Position numbers and translations under genes: made by a program. Positions 26,773 through 35,503 of a DNA stretch of 64,000 nucleotides are shown here, one piece after another. The stretch covers positions 1 through 64,000 of the forward strand of contig NZ_FQUT01000013.1 of NCBI RefSeq assembly GCF_900129245.1, written 5' to 3'. The notes under the pieces were generated by a model. The model did no database searches. It had not been told where the DNA came from and was given only the letters and a program-made list of their open reading frames with translations. How positions within the stretch are numbered: position 1 is the first letter of the stretch; every line of letters starts with the position of its first letter. The stretch comes from Chryseobacterium arachidis (GTDB lineage: Bacteria > Bacteroidota > Bacteroidia > Flavobacteriales > Weeksellaceae).

Positions 26773-28221
26773 TTATTTCTTGATTAATTTGATGCTTTCT
26801 ACAGAATCATTGATCTTAACAAAATAAACCCCTGCAGATAATTCTGAAATATTGATTGTATTGTCTGATGGTTTTGAGAATGATTTTACAAGAGATCCTG
26901 CAACGTTATAAATTTTAACTTCAGAAATAGCTTTTTCGGATTGTAGAGTTACAATATCTTTTGCCGGGTTAGGATATAAAGATGTTTTCTTCTGAGAAAT
27001 GATATTGTCATTAACTGCTAATACTGCATTGTCAACACAAGTAACCTGCGTAGGACTTCCTTTTTCAGCAGCAACTCCGTCTCCATTTCCTAATTGCCAG
27101 TATGTATCCCATCCCCAAGACCATAATGTGCTATCTGCTTTGATCCCTCCGGCAGAAACCTCTCCTGATCTTACAGGAATTGATTGCCAGTTGGTATCTG
27201 TACCTACTTGTGTAGGAACATTAACGGCTCCGCTATATGGAGTCCCTTGTCCTAAAACACCATAAGATCCGTTACCCCATGTCCAGAAAGAACCGTCTGT
27301 TTTAATAGCAGAAGAAGCTTCGTTTGTAGCACCTATGGATGCCCAAGTATTACCAGCAACCTGTTGTGGTGTATACTGAATTCCTCCTGTGGTACCCAAT
27401 CCTAGTCTTCCGTTATTGTTATGTCCCCAAGACCATAATTCTCCATTGGTTTTTAATCCTAAAGTATGGTAAATACCACCTGCTACCGACTTCCAATTGG
27501 TATCGGTACCAATTTGTGTAAAGTTTGCAGTTTCATTAGTTCCTAAAGATGCTGGAGTTCCTAAACCTGTCTGCCCTTCAACATTTGCTCCAGCTGACCA
27601 CAATGTTCCGTCTGTTTTAATGGCAAATGAATTGTAGTAAGTACCAAGAACGGATGCCCAGTTTGTAGCTTGACTTGATTCCTGCTGGAATGTATTGTAC
27701 CATCCTACACTTGTTCCTACTCCAAGACCGCTCCAGTCATTATATCCTGTACCCCATAATGTACCATCTGCTTTCACAACTAATGTATGAAAGTATCCGG
27801 CAGAAAATGCAGTAACATTCTGCTGAATTAATGTAGGTGTGAATACATTGGTATTGTTTCCTAATCCTAATTGCCCATAATCGTTAGCTCCCCATCCGTA
27901 TAAGTCTCCATTAGCTTTTTTTCCTAATGCAAAATAACGACCTACAGAGATATCTGTCCAGTTATTATCTGTTCCAATCTGTGTAGGGTGCTGGATTTGT
28001 GTATGTGCCCCTGTGCCATCTCCAAGGATACCATACAAATTTCTTCCCCATATCCACAAAGTACCATCTTGTTTTAGTGCAATACTAAAATTTTCCCCCT
28101 GTGCCAACTTTGACCATCCTGTCAAAGAACATTGCGCATTAACGTTTAAACTTAAAAAAAACATAAGTAAGCTGAATGCTGCTATTCTTGTCTTCTTTTT
28201 AAAAAATCTAATTTTTGCCAT
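26773..28221 (-). CDS. Secreted RCC1-repeat beta-propeller protein with T9SS type A sorting domain
   Basis: The 482-residue product has a signal peptide (ends near LNVNAQC), about seven RCC1-type blades with the recurring words DGTLWxWG, YGxLGxGT and WxxIxxG, and a C-terminal sorting domain from about 400 (YPNPAKDIVTLQSEKAISEVKIYNVAG, ending FVKINDSVESIKLIKK). The tail is the type A signal of the type IX secretion system, which is cleaved and attached to the cell surface. An imperfect -7 box GAACTTTG lies 26 bp before the ATG. The propeller probably binds a ligand; target unknown. Confidence 0.92.
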   Translation of the reverse strand: MAKIRFFKKKTRIAAFSLLMFFLSLNVNAQCSLTGWSKLAQGENFSIALKQDGTLWIWGRNLYGILGDGTGAHTQIQHPTQIGTDNNWTDISVGRYFALGKKANGDLYGWGANDYGQLGLGNNTNVFTPTLIQQNVTAFSAGYFHTLVVKADGTLWGTGYNDWSGLGVGTSVGWYNTFQQESSQATNWASVLGTYYNSFAIKTDGTLWSAGANVEGQTGLGTPASLGTNETANFTQIGTDTNWKSVAGGIYHTLGLKTNGELWSWGHNNNGRLGLGTTGGIQYTPQQVAGNTWASIGATNEASSAIKTDGSFWTWGNGSYGVLGQGTPYSGAVNVPTQVGTDTNWQSIPVRSGEVSAGGIKADSTLWSWGWDTYWQLGNGDGVAAEKGSPTQVTCVDNAVLAVNDNIISQKKTSLYPNPAKDIVTLQSEKAISEVKIYNVAGSLVKSFSKPSDNTINISELSAGVYFVKINDSVESIKLIKK

Positions 28222-28868
28222 AATTATAACTTTTACTAATTTTTGGCAAAGTTCGCTTTAAAAAGGCTTTTGGCTGTTATGTAATGAAAGAGGAATTCGG
28301 AAATTTGATTTATATAATTTCGGAAAAGATATGTTTTCATCCATTGATAATTACATAATTGTAACAAATTGAAATATTATTATCTCAATATTGTTTGAGA
28401 TATTTTCATTCTTTAATAATTCTATCTTTTAGAAGGAAATATAATTTTGATTAATTAAAATATTAATATTTAAAAGTGGTTTTTAAAACAAATTTCATAA
28501 ATTTCTAGTTAAGAATATAAAAAAGATGAATGGAGGTATGAAAATATTATCAAAGAATAATAAAAGTGTAGATGGGGAGGAGAATTTAGTTTTTTAGAAT
28601 ACAAAAATAGTAACCGTGAATGTAAAAATAGTAAACGAGATTGATAAAATATAATTTAGGATTAAGAAAATATTCCATAAGAATAAAAAAAAATATTTTG
28701 GTTTTTTTAATTACATATACTAGGATATAAAAATATAATTTGAGAATAGGAACATATGTGATTAGGAATAAAAAAGTACTGTTTAGGAATTAGAAAATGA
28801 AAAACCCCTGCCTGAAAAATTAATTTCTATGCAAGGGTTTTATATTATCTGATAATAAATTTGAAAGT
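28222..28868. other. Gene-poor AT-rich region with degenerate repeats
   Basis: About 650 bp carry no credible gene. Near-identical words recur: AAAAATAGTAACCGTGA (28603) and AAAAATAGTAAACGAGA (28624); ATAAAATATAATTTAGGATTA (28646) and ATAAAAATATAATTTGAGAATA (28727); and several TTAGGAAT(A/T)A copies up to 28790. The repeats are too short and imperfect for a CRISPR array. The far end holds the terminator of the next gene. Confidence 0.55.
28801..28842 (-). terminator. Probable terminator of the two-repeat protein gene
   Basis: AAAACCCCTGC and GCAAGGGTTTT form the ends of a long hairpin about 25 bp past the stop codon at 28869. Reading on the minus strand it ends in TTTTC. Confidence 0.6.
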
Positions 28869-29615
28869 TTATTTTCCTTTCACAAACTGAATTCCTGAAA
28901 TTTGTCTGTATTGGGGACTTGTAGCACCAAAAACAGATTTTACATACTGTTTGATTTCTTTTGCTGTCTGAAATAATCCTGTTGTTGTGTGATATAGTAC
29001 CTGATCTCTTAATATTCTGGCATTGGAATATTCTGTATAGGCAATGATAAGTGCTGTGTTTTTATCTTTTATATTCAGTAATTTGTTTTGTAGAGAAGAC
29101 ACCTTAAGATCTTCCTCATTGGGATTATATGCTTCACTCTGCATGAGTACCTGAATAAGATTGGAAAAGTTATTAATCTTACTGTTATAGCTTTGTTGAG
29201 ATGTGGAAATTGATTTTGTTACCTGCTCTGTTTCTTCTTCGGCAATGGTGGTTTGTGGTTTGGTTTTTTGGGTTCCCTGTAGCTTTTTGTTGAAAGATTT
29301 TGCATTGTTCAGCATGATAGGGTTGGTTTCCGATACGGCTAATGCATTGATAATTTTTGTAGCAAGTGGATTTAGATTTTTAAAAGCCTCTGCTCTCTGG
29401 TTGGTAGCACTATTAAAACTGATCTTTTTAGAGTATGTGTCTTCAAGCGATAGAAGTGCGTTTTGATACAGTGCTTCTAGATTTGGGATTTTTAATTCTT
29501 CTTTTACCGGATTATAATTTGTGCCATATCCTTTGCAAAAAGAGATAAGATCCTGAAAATTGGCAATGTTTTTTGCATGACCGGTTTCACTTGTAGAGTT
29601 TCTTGTATTATTCAT
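28869..29615 (-). CDS. Uncharacterised two-repeat helical protein
   Basis: The 248-residue product has no signal peptide or membrane helix. Two halves match: residues about 19-55 (NFQDLISFCKG.. YNPVKEELKIPNLEALYQNAL) and about 148-185 (NFSNLIQVLMQSEAYNPNEEDLKVSSLQNKL). Each half goes on to a helical part with an arginine and a run before a proline-rich turn. A Gln/Thr-rich linker (KTKPQTTIAEEETEQVTKS) joins them. A -7 box TATATTTG lies 23 bp before the ATG. I do not recognise the family and suggest no function beyond a cytosolic helical duplication. Confidence 0.78.
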   Translation of the reverse strand: MNNTRNSTSETGHAKNIANFQDLISFCKGYGTNYNPVKEELKIPNLEALYQNALLSLEDTYSKKISFNSATNQRAEAFKNLNPLATKIINALAVSETNPIMLNNAKSFNKKLQGTQKTKPQTTIAEEETEQVTKSISTSQQSYNSKINNFSNLIQVLMQSEAYNPNEEDLKVSSLQNKLLNIKDKNTALIIAYTEYSNARILRDQVLYHTTTGLFQTAKEIKQYVKSVFGATSPQYRQISGIQFVKGK

Positions 29616-29637
29616 ATGTGTTTATTTTACTGTAATA

Positions 29638-29645
29638 CAAATATA
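29638..29645 (-). promoter_or_regulatory. -7 promoter box TATATTTG
   Basis: Perfect TAnnTTTG on the minus strand, 23 bp before the start codon at 29615. Confidence 0.4.
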
Positions 29646-29827
29646 TAGGATTATACAATTGCTTTTCGGAAAACGAAAATTAATCACTTATTAATCTTTG
29701 TGTTAGGAGATTATTAGGAATAATTTAATTTATGAATAATGAGATTCTTTGTTTTTTAAATTTTATAGAAATTATTTTATTGAATAACGGTTGTGAAGCG
29801 TTCTTTTTTTAAGTTTATGAAATAAAC

Positions 29828-29854
29828 AAAAGCCTCCGGAAACCGAAGGCTTTA
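29828..29854 (-). terminator. Terminator of the collar/T9SS operon
   Basis: AAAGCCTTCGG and CCGGAGGCTTT form a strong stem, ending in T-rich sequence on the minus strand, 24 bp past the stop codon. The rest of the 29616-29877 spacer is AT-rich with no gene. Confidence 0.8.
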
Positions 29855-29877
29855 TCTATAAATAGTGACAATATAAT

Positions 29878-30576
29878 TTACTTTTTCACGAATTTGAATT
29901 CATGAGACTGGAAATTTTTAGTATTGATTTTTAATAAATAGACTCCGGAACTTAGTTCAGAAACATTTATTTTTGAATCAAACACTTCTGATTTCACCAG
30001 TTGTCCGGTCATGTTATAAATCTGAATAGATTGTCCGTTATTAATCCCTGAAATTCGGATTACATCGGCAACAGGATTCGGGAAAATCTGTATTTTAGAG
30101 ATATCTGCATTTACATCAGACGTTGCGAGTGAAGTACTGTGCAAGTCTCCTGTCATTGTAGCGTTAGAAGGGGTTAAATTTCCTCCGCATCCTCCGGATT
30201 GTGATGTAAACAATGTATTTTCTACCCATGTTCCAAACGTAATTGCGGGTGGATTTTGTGCGAAATTATTATTTCCTGTAGAGTTATAATAAATTAAGTT
30301 AGGGTTTGTAAAAGTCCCATAGCCTTCATCGGCAAGAAACTCCCATCTACTTAAAGTGTTATTCCATTGGATTTTAAATTCGCAAGATCCTAAACCGCCA
30401 CAAGGTTGTCCATCCAGAGGTGTTGTAATATAAATACCTTTATTATAGGCATCTACTCCTGTTTTTGTAAAAACAAAATTCTGATCATCAAATATATTAT
30501 GACAACCATTAAAGATGATAGTCTGTCCGAAAGCTAAACTCCCGAGAACAAGACACAAAAAAGAAATTTTTTTCAT
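29878..30576 (-). CDS. Small secreted protein with T9SS type A sorting domain
   Basis: The 232-residue product has a signal peptide (ends near LAFGQT), a mature domain of about 130 residues with several cysteines (FNGCHN, PCGGLGSCEF, GGCGG) and a C-terminal type IX signal from about 155 (IFPNPVADVIRISGINNG, YNMTGQLV, GVYLLKINTKNFQSHEFKFVKK). The mature domain was not recognised. It lies 3 bp after the collar protein gene, so both are made from one transcript. Confidence 0.88.
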   Translation of the reverse strand: MKKISFLCLVLGSLAFGQTIIFNGCHNIFDDQNFVFTKTGVDAYNKGIYITTPLDGQPCGGLGSCEFKIQWNNTLSRWEFLADEGYGTFTNPNLIYYNSTGNNNFAQNPPAITFGTWVENTLFTSQSGGCGGNLTPSNATMTGDLHSTSLATSDVNADISKIQIFPNPVADVIRISGINNGQSIQIYNMTGQLVKSEVFDSKINVSELSSGVYLLKINTKNFQSHEFKFVKK

Positions 30577-30579
30577 AGC

Positions 30580-31173
30580 TTATGGGTGTGATGGGTAAAC
30601 TCCGTATAATGCAATAATACATTTTAAAGTAACAAATGGAGGTCTGTTTTCGTGAGGCTGGCTTCCTCCTGTTGTATTTACCATTGCTGCTTTCATGGTC
30701 GTATTAGCATTGGCATCAGAATATTCTTTATCCAAACCTTTTGTATCTGCAGGAAGAGCATTGGTAGGAGAGTTCTGATTACCTTCTGCTGTTACCGCAT
30801 TCACAGTATGAGAGTGAGCAGGCATTTGTGTTACCAATAATGTTACAGACTCCGTTCCGCCTGTTTGGCCCATTGTATAGTTTGTAGGCCCTCCGGGAGC
30901 TTGTCCTTCATGCACCAAAACTCTTCCTCTCATATCAGGTAATGCAAATGTTGTGGTTCCATTTCCTCCATAAGTGGTGCCTAAAAGCGAAAATAAGGCT
31001 GTATTCTGTGCAATGGATAAAATTTGACCATTACATGGAGCCCAGTTTGCAGGAACAAAATTATAAGGTACGAATGCGATTTGTCCTAAGAAAGGTTCTG
31101 AAGCTTGTGCTTTTACAATAGAAGTTGATGCAATGCTTAACAGCAAAGTACATCCGAGTGCAAGTTTTTTCAT
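30580..31173 (-). CDS. Exported tail-collar (microcystin-dependent protein-like) domain protein
   Basis: The 197-residue product has a signal peptide (ends near IVKAQ) followed by the phage tail collar fold: PFLGQIAFVPYNFVPANWAPCNGQ, LFSLLGTTYGGNGTTTFALPDMRGR and MPAHSHTVNA, ending NRPPFVTLKCIIALYG. This family includes phage tail fibre collars and MdpB-like bacterial proteins. There are no phage genes nearby, and the signal peptide points to export, so it is likely a cellular or surface protein. It shares an operon with a T9SS-sorted protein. Confidence 0.9.
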   Translation of the reverse strand: MKKLALGCTLLLSIASTSIVKAQASEPFLGQIAFVPYNFVPANWAPCNGQILSIAQNTALFSLLGTTYGGNGTTTFALPDMRGRVLVHEGQAPGGPTNYTMGQTGGTESVTLLVTQMPAHSHTVNAVTAEGNQNSPTNALPADTKGLDKEYSDANANTTMKAAMVNTTGGSQPHENRPPFVTLKCIIALYGVYPSHP

Positions 31174-31242
31174 GATAAAAAATTAGTTTTAATTAGGTGA
31201 CGTAAAGTTAGAGATAATTCTACATATTTTGGTTATTAAAAT

Positions 31243-31272
31243 AAAAAACCTTCCAGATGAGCCGAAAGGTTG
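31243..31272 (-). terminator. Terminator after DUF4407 gene
   Basis: AACCTTTCGGC and GATGAG-CTGGAAGGTT form an imperfect stem (AACCTT/AAGGTT core) followed on the minus strand by TTTTTTATTTT, about 20 bp past the stop. Confidence 0.7.
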
Positions 31273-31290
31273 AATTATTTTTATAAAAAA

Positions 31291-32361
31291 TTATTTATGC
31301 AGTTTATCTTTAAAATCATCGATCCTGAAGTCGGTCAGGGCATTTCCTTTTTCTACTTTTTCTTTTGAATACAATCTGAAATCATTTTCCGTTTTTTCCA
31401 AAAGGTGATCGTAAGGCCCCACGTGAGAGATCAGCTTTACCAGAACCGGAGAAATTTCCAGACAGATAAATAATCCCATAATAAAAGTGGCGGCTAAACC
31501 GATAATGGCAGAATTTTTTCCTAATTCATCCAAAGCCTGCAATCTCGCTGCAAAACCATTGAATTTATCTTCAAAAGTTTCCGTAGATTTTCTTTCGGTT
31601 TCAAGATTGGTATAGACTTTAGAGATTTCTTTGTCTAAATATTCCAGCCTTGGAGCCACCTGTTTTTGGTAGTTTTCAAGATCGTTTCTTCTTTGTTCTT
31701 TCAGTTCCTGTTTTCGTTTGGCATTCGGTCCGAAGCCTTCTTTTCCGCTGGTAAGGCCGGATTGTTTTCCTAAGATCTCTTTTTCAAGTTCTACTGATGC
31801 AGAGTCATACGATTTTTGATATTGTGCAATCTTATCAGAAATCTGTTTCTTTTCCGTTTCAAATGGTCCGCTTTGCTGAAGGATTCTTCCGCTCATTTCT
31901 CCCTGAAGCTGTTTTTTATTTCTCTGAATAATGGTATTTAATTGTTTGTTTACCTCTTTTTCAAAAATTTTCAGCTCTAAAGGTTTGGATATAATAATTC
32001 CTAAGAAAGTAGCCAAAACCAGACGCGGAATAGCCATCAGAATCTGATTCCACCAGGTTCCTGTTTTTTTGATGGACGAAACGATATACCGGTCAAGATT
32101 GAAAATCATTAAACCCCACAAAACACCGAAGCCGATCGACGTCCAAATGTTGTCGAATACTGTGTACATCGCATAGCCGGCAGAAAGAGTGGCAAATACG
32201 GCGGTAAAAAGGACGATGCCTCCGATCCCTGCAAACTTGTTCCATTCGCTGGGTGTTTTTCTCAAAATATGAATATTTCCTCCGGAGCATACCATCAGAA
32301 ATTTCTGAAACCAATTGATCTTATGATTTACCTGATTTATAGTTTGTTGCTTGTTTTTCAT
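31291..32361 (-). CDS. DUF4407 family membrane protein
   Basis: The ATG at 32361 (MKNKQQTINQVNHKINWFQKFLMVCSGGN) is preferred over an upstream TTG. The 356-residue product has N-terminal membrane helices (about 40-105: GIGGIVLFTAVFATLSAGYAM, GVLWGLMIFNLDRYIVSS, IPRLVLATFLGIIISKPLEL), a long charged coiled-coil region (about 125-280), and a last helix (IIGLAATFIMGLFICLE). This layout is the DUF4407 family; role unknown. A TACATTTG box and a CAA 16 bp further up form its probable promoter. Confidence 0.85.
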   Translation of the reverse strand: MKNKQQTINQVNHKINWFQKFLMVCSGGNIHILRKTPSEWNKFAGIGGIVLFTAVFATLSAGYAMYTVFDNIWTSIGFGVLWGLMIFNLDRYIVSSIKKTGTWWNQILMAIPRLVLATFLGIIISKPLELKIFEKEVNKQLNTIIQRNKKQLQGEMSGRILQQSGPFETEKKQISDKIAQYQKSYDSASVELEKEILGKQSGLTSGKEGFGPNAKRKQELKEQRRNDLENYQKQVAPRLEYLDKEISKVYTNLETERKSTETFEDKFNGFAARLQALDELGKNSAIIGLAATFIMGLFICLEISPVLVKLISHVGPYDHLLEKTENDFRLYSKEKVEKGNALTDFRIDDFKDKLHK

Positions 32362-32376
32362 GACAGAAAATTTATA

Positions 32377-32403
32377 CAAATGTACTATTAAAAATCATAC
32401 CAA
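32377..32403 (-). promoter_or_regulatory. Promoter of the DUF4407 gene
   Basis: TACATTTG (32377-32384 on minus) with TTG (32401-32403) 16 bp upstream; the start codon is 15 bp downstream of the box. Confidence 0.45.
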
Positions 32404-32530
32404 TGTAAAAGATAGTATTATGTTTTACCAAGTAAGTTGAGGTTTTAAATTAAATGTTTGAATTTCAATAAATTAAAATATTAATTTAAATAATCTTATC
32501 TTTAGGTAACAATCCACAAAAATTTTAATT

Positions 32531-32941
32531 ATGAATAACGTATTTAAATGTACATTACTATCTGTATCGCTGATGTTGGTATCCTGTAAAAAAGAACGGA
32601 GTACCGATGATGAACTTAAAGATGTCGCAGCGAGTATGAATAAAATGACACCGCAGATTTTAAGTGACGGAGTGCGTCTCGACAGTGTTTCTGCACAGCC
32701 TGGTAAAACGCTAAGATACAGCTATACTTTAACGGATGATGTCAAAGAAAATGTAACTCCTGAAGAGATAGAAGCGTTTAAAAGTGAGGCAAAAGTCGGT
32801 GCTCTTAAAATTATCAAAACTTCGGCAGAAATAAAAGAGTTCCGGGATAGAGATGTGACGATGGAGTATTTTTATTACGACAAAAACGGAAAGCCAACCA
32901 CCGATTTTAAGATTACTCCTTCAGAATATAAAACTCAATAA
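32531..32941 (+). CDS. Small lipoprotein of unknown function
   Basis: The 136-residue product has a lipobox (LMLVSC|KKERS). The mature part has the pattern LDSVSAQPGKTLRYSYTLTDD and ends YYDKNGKPTTDFKITPSEYKTQ, with alternating charged helices and strands. Similar small lipoproteins occur in flavobacteria. It converges on ruvC with only one base between the stop codons, so the two transcripts must overlap or share a terminator. No function recognised. Confidence 0.8.
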   Translation: MNNVFKCTLLSVSLMLVSCKKERSTDDELKDVAASMNKMTPQILSDGVRLDSVSAQPGKTLRYSYTLTDDVKENVTPEEIEAFKSEAKVGALKIIKTSAEIKEFRDRDVTMEYFYYDKNGKPTTDFKITPSEYKTQ

Positions 32942-32942
32942 A

Positions 32943-33497
32943 TTATTTCAGGCGATCGGGATTTTGCTTTAAAAAGCTTTCCCAGCCTGTGTAAGATTTG
33001 GTGTCAGCAATCGTGCCCGAGTTGAAATGATGGCAAACGGCAACTGCAAGACCGTCGGAAGCGTCAAGGTATTTTGTGGGAAATTCTTTTAAATTCAATA
33101 AATTTTGAAGCATTCCTGCCACCTGTTCCTTACTGGCGTTTCCGTTTCCGGTGATGGCCATTTTAATCTTTTTCGGAGAATATTCTGTAATAGGAATGTT
33201 TCGGTAAAGACTTGCCGCCATGGCAACGCCCTGTGCCCGCCCCAATTTAAGCATACTCTGAACATTTTTCCCGTAGAAAGGAGCTTCCAGAGCAACTTCA
33301 TCGGGATGAAACTCATCAATTAAGGCTAATGTTTTGTCGAAAATATATTTAAGCTTGGTTTCGTGATTGGGATATTTTTTCAGTAAAAGTTCATGGATGG
33401 AAATCATCTCCATTTTACCTTTTTTCACGGAAATAATTCCAAATCCCATCACCGTAGTTCCCGGGTCTATACCTAAAATAATTTTCTCTGCAATCAT
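32943..33497 (-). CDS. ruvC: Crossover junction endodeoxyribonuclease RuvC
   Basis: The 184-residue product resolves Holliday junctions with RuvAB. The catalytic acidic residues sit in GIDPGTTVMGFG (Asp), ALEAPFYGKN (Glu) and YLDASDGLAVAVCHH (Asp, Asp). Length is normal (about 175-190). A perfect promoter (TATCTTTG, 18-bp gap, TTTG) is so close to the ATG that the message may have almost no leader. Confidence 0.96.
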   Translation of the reverse strand: MIAEKIILGIDPGTTVMGFGIISVKKGKMEMISIHELLLKKYPNHETKLKYIFDKTLALIDEFHPDEVALEAPFYGKNVQSMLKLGRAQGVAMAASLYRNIPITEYSPKKIKMAITGNGNASKEQVAGMLQNLLNLKEFPTKYLDASDGLAVAVCHHFNSGTIADTKSYTGWESFLKQNPDRLK

Positions 33498-33502
33498 TGC
33501 TT

Positions 33503-33532
33503 CAAAGATATGACTTTCTAAAATTTTTCAAA
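33503..33532 (-). promoter_or_regulatory. Promoter of ruvC, almost leaderless
   Basis: TATCTTTG (33503-33510) and TTTG (33529-33532) are 18 bp apart. The -7 box ends only 5 bp before the start codon, so transcription should begin within a base or two of the ATG. Confidence 0.6.
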
Positions 33533-33596
33533 ATGAAAAAATTCAATTGAATATAATACAATTAAAAAACTTCTTAACTTACATAAAAATATAACT

Positions 33597-34085
33597 ATGA
33601 GAAATTTAATTATTTTTCTGAGTCTTCCTCTTTATTTGTCTTCCAATTTTTTGCAGGTTCAATATTTACAGGAAAACGACAAGACTGTTGCTATTACAGG
33701 CATTGAGAATAATTCTAAGATTATTTATCTCTTTTTTAAAGCAGAAAAAACAAGTTCCGGTTTGGAAAAAATCACGTTACAGGAAAAGAAAATGGTGGAT
33801 GGAATATTAAAATCCAACCCACTTTCTGATGAAAGCAATGGCGAAATTGGGGATTTTGTTATTTCCATAACCGATGCAAGCGGAAAAGAAATTACAAGAC
33901 AGGTTATTGAAAATCCGCTGAACCCTACAAGAGAAATTTATGGAGAAGTTATCAGCAGAAACAAGATTTCTTTGCAGGATGCTGAATTTAGTGTAAGATA
34001 TTCTTGTGCTGAAGAAAATCAAATGGTAAAAGTGGAAAAGATTACGACAACAGGTAAACAATTATTATTCACTCAAAGACTATAA
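33597..34085 (+). CDS. Hypothetical exported protein upstream of M64 peptidase
   Basis: The 162-residue product has a short N-terminal hydrophobic segment (LIIFLSLPLYLSSNFLQ) probably acting as a signal peptide. The mature part is beta-rich with FVISITDASGKEI and KVEKITTTGKQLLFTQRL. It lies 2 bp before the M64 peptidase gene, so the two are coexpressed; it may assist or inhibit the peptidase, but this is a guess. Family not recognised. Confidence 0.75.
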   Translation: MRNLIIFLSLPLYLSSNFLQVQYLQENDKTVAITGIENNSKIIYLFFKAEKTSSGLEKITLQEKKMVDGILKSNPLSDESNGEIGDFVISITDASGKEITRQVIENPLNPTREIYGEVISRNKISLQDAEFSVRYSCAEENQMVKVEKITTTGKQLLFTQRL

Positions 34086-34087
34086 TC

Positions 34088-35446
34088 ATGAAAAAAATTA
34101 TACTATCTCTTTTTATCGGAAGCTTCTGCTGTGCCCAGACTTTTGAGACAGTTCCGGTTTTGCAGAACGGAGCGAATAATAAAAGAATCAATATTGCCGT
34201 GTTGGGAGATGGCTTCACTTCGGCTGAACTTCCGTCTTTTGTAACTTCGGCCCAGAATACGGTTAATTATCTCTTTACAAAAAGTCCTTACGTAGAATAT
34301 AAAAATTATTTTAATGCATATGCCATAAAGGTTATTTCTCCTGAATCAGGAGTAAAGCATCCCGGAACAGCTACTGATGTTACAGAACCTGCTTTTCCTG
34401 TAGCCAATCCCAATAATTATTTCAGTTCTTCTTTTGATAACGGGGTACATCGTTGTTATTACGGAAATACGACTAAAGTGACCCAGGTGCTGTCTGCTAA
34501 TCTTCCGGATTTTGATATTGCTTATATTTTAGGGAATACTACAGAATATGGCGGATGTGGAGGAACGTATGCTTTTGCTTCTTTAAACAGCTCGGCTAAT
34601 GAAATTGTTGTGCACGAATTGGGGCATTCTTTTGGTAATTTAGCGGATGAATATTGGTTTGCAGGTACGGGTGAAAGAGCCAACAAAACACAGACTTCAA
34701 ATCCGGCAACGATAAAGTGGGCCAATTGGATAGGGCTGAATGGGGTAGGAGTATATGCTCATGCCGAAAGCCCTTCCTGGTACCGTCCGCACCAAAGTTG
34801 TGAGATGAGGTATCTGAACCAGCAGTTTTGTTCAGTCTGTAAGGAAGCAATTATTGAAAAAATCCATGCATTGGTTTCTCCCGTAGATTCTTATACTCCG
34901 GTAAACAGCTCTTCTGTAAATGGGAATGCCAATGTTACTTTTACGGTAAATGAAATTCTTCCGATTCCCAATACATTAGTCAATTCCTGGACATTGAACG
35001 GAACTCCGCTTTCTTCAACGGGCAATACGGTGACCATCACCCCGAATCAGCTGAACAGCGGAAACAATACACTACTTTTTTCGGTGAACGATAATAATCC
35101 TTTAGTGAAAGTAAATAATCACAGTACGGTTCATTTTACCAATATTACCTGGACTTTAAATAAAACAACCTTGGGAACTTCAGAAGTAAAAGCTGCAGAA
35201 AGAAGATTTGCTATTTACCCAAATCCTGCGGATAATGAATTTTATATTAAAGGGAAACAGGATTTCTCTAAAAATATCCATGTGATGTTATATGATGTTT
35301 CAGGGAAGTTAATTCCGGTAAAATCTGAATTAAAAGACTCTTCCACGATTTATGTGGATATTAATAAACTGCCGGCCGGTAATTATATGCTGAATGTGGA
35401 GGAAAATAAAGGACTGATCATTTCTCAGAAGATTGTTATCGAATAA
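34088..35446 (+). CDS. IgA peptidase M64-family metalloprotease with T9SS type A sorting domain
   Basis: The 452-residue product has a signal peptide (ends near FCCAQT), an M64 peptidase domain with NIAVLGDGFTSAELPSF and the zinc motif HELGHSFGNLADEY near residue 177 (HExxHxxxxxxDE), then a beta domain (about 270-355) and a type IX C-terminal signal (IYPNPADNEFYIKG, LYDVSGKLI, GNYMLNVEENKGLIISQKIVIE). It is a surface or secreted zinc protease; M64 includes a Clostridium enzyme that cuts IgA, but the substrate here is unknown. A terminator follows. Confidence 0.94.
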   Translation: MKKIILSLFIGSFCCAQTFETVPVLQNGANNKRINIAVLGDGFTSAELPSFVTSAQNTVNYLFTKSPYVEYKNYFNAYAIKVISPESGVKHPGTATDVTEPAFPVANPNNYFSSSFDNGVHRCYYGNTTKVTQVLSANLPDFDIAYILGNTTEYGGCGGTYAFASLNSSANEIVVHELGHSFGNLADEYWFAGTGERANKTQTSNPATIKWANWIGLNGVGVYAHAESPSWYRPHQSCEMRYLNQQFCSVCKEAIIEKIHALVSPVDSYTPVNSSSVNGNANVTFTVNEILPIPNTLVNSWTLNGTPLSSTGNTVTITPNQLNSGNNTLLFSVNDNNPLVKVNNHSTVHFTNITWTLNKTTLGTSEVKAAERRFAIYPNPADNEFYIKGKQDFSKNIHVMLYDVSGKLIPVKSELKDSSTIYVDINKLPAGNYMLNVEENKGLIISQKIVIE

Positions 35447-35467
35447 TATCATTGGAGATATAAAATT

Positions 35468-35495
35468 AAAATCGGCTCCAGCAGTCGATTTTTTT
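35468..35495 (+). terminator. Terminator after M64 peptidase gene
   Basis: AAAATCGGCT and AGTCGATTTT form a stem with one mismatch, followed by a T run, about 25 bp past the stop codon. Confidence 0.7.
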
Positions 35496-35503
35496 ATGAA
35501 TCA

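Noticed and set aside
28222..28868. Second CRISPR or insertion sequence candidate
   Set aside because: Words are imperfect and short, and no transposase or terminal inverted repeats were seen.
30580..31173. Prophage remnant
   Set aside because: The tail-collar domain is phage-like, but the protein has a signal peptide and no phage genes surround it.
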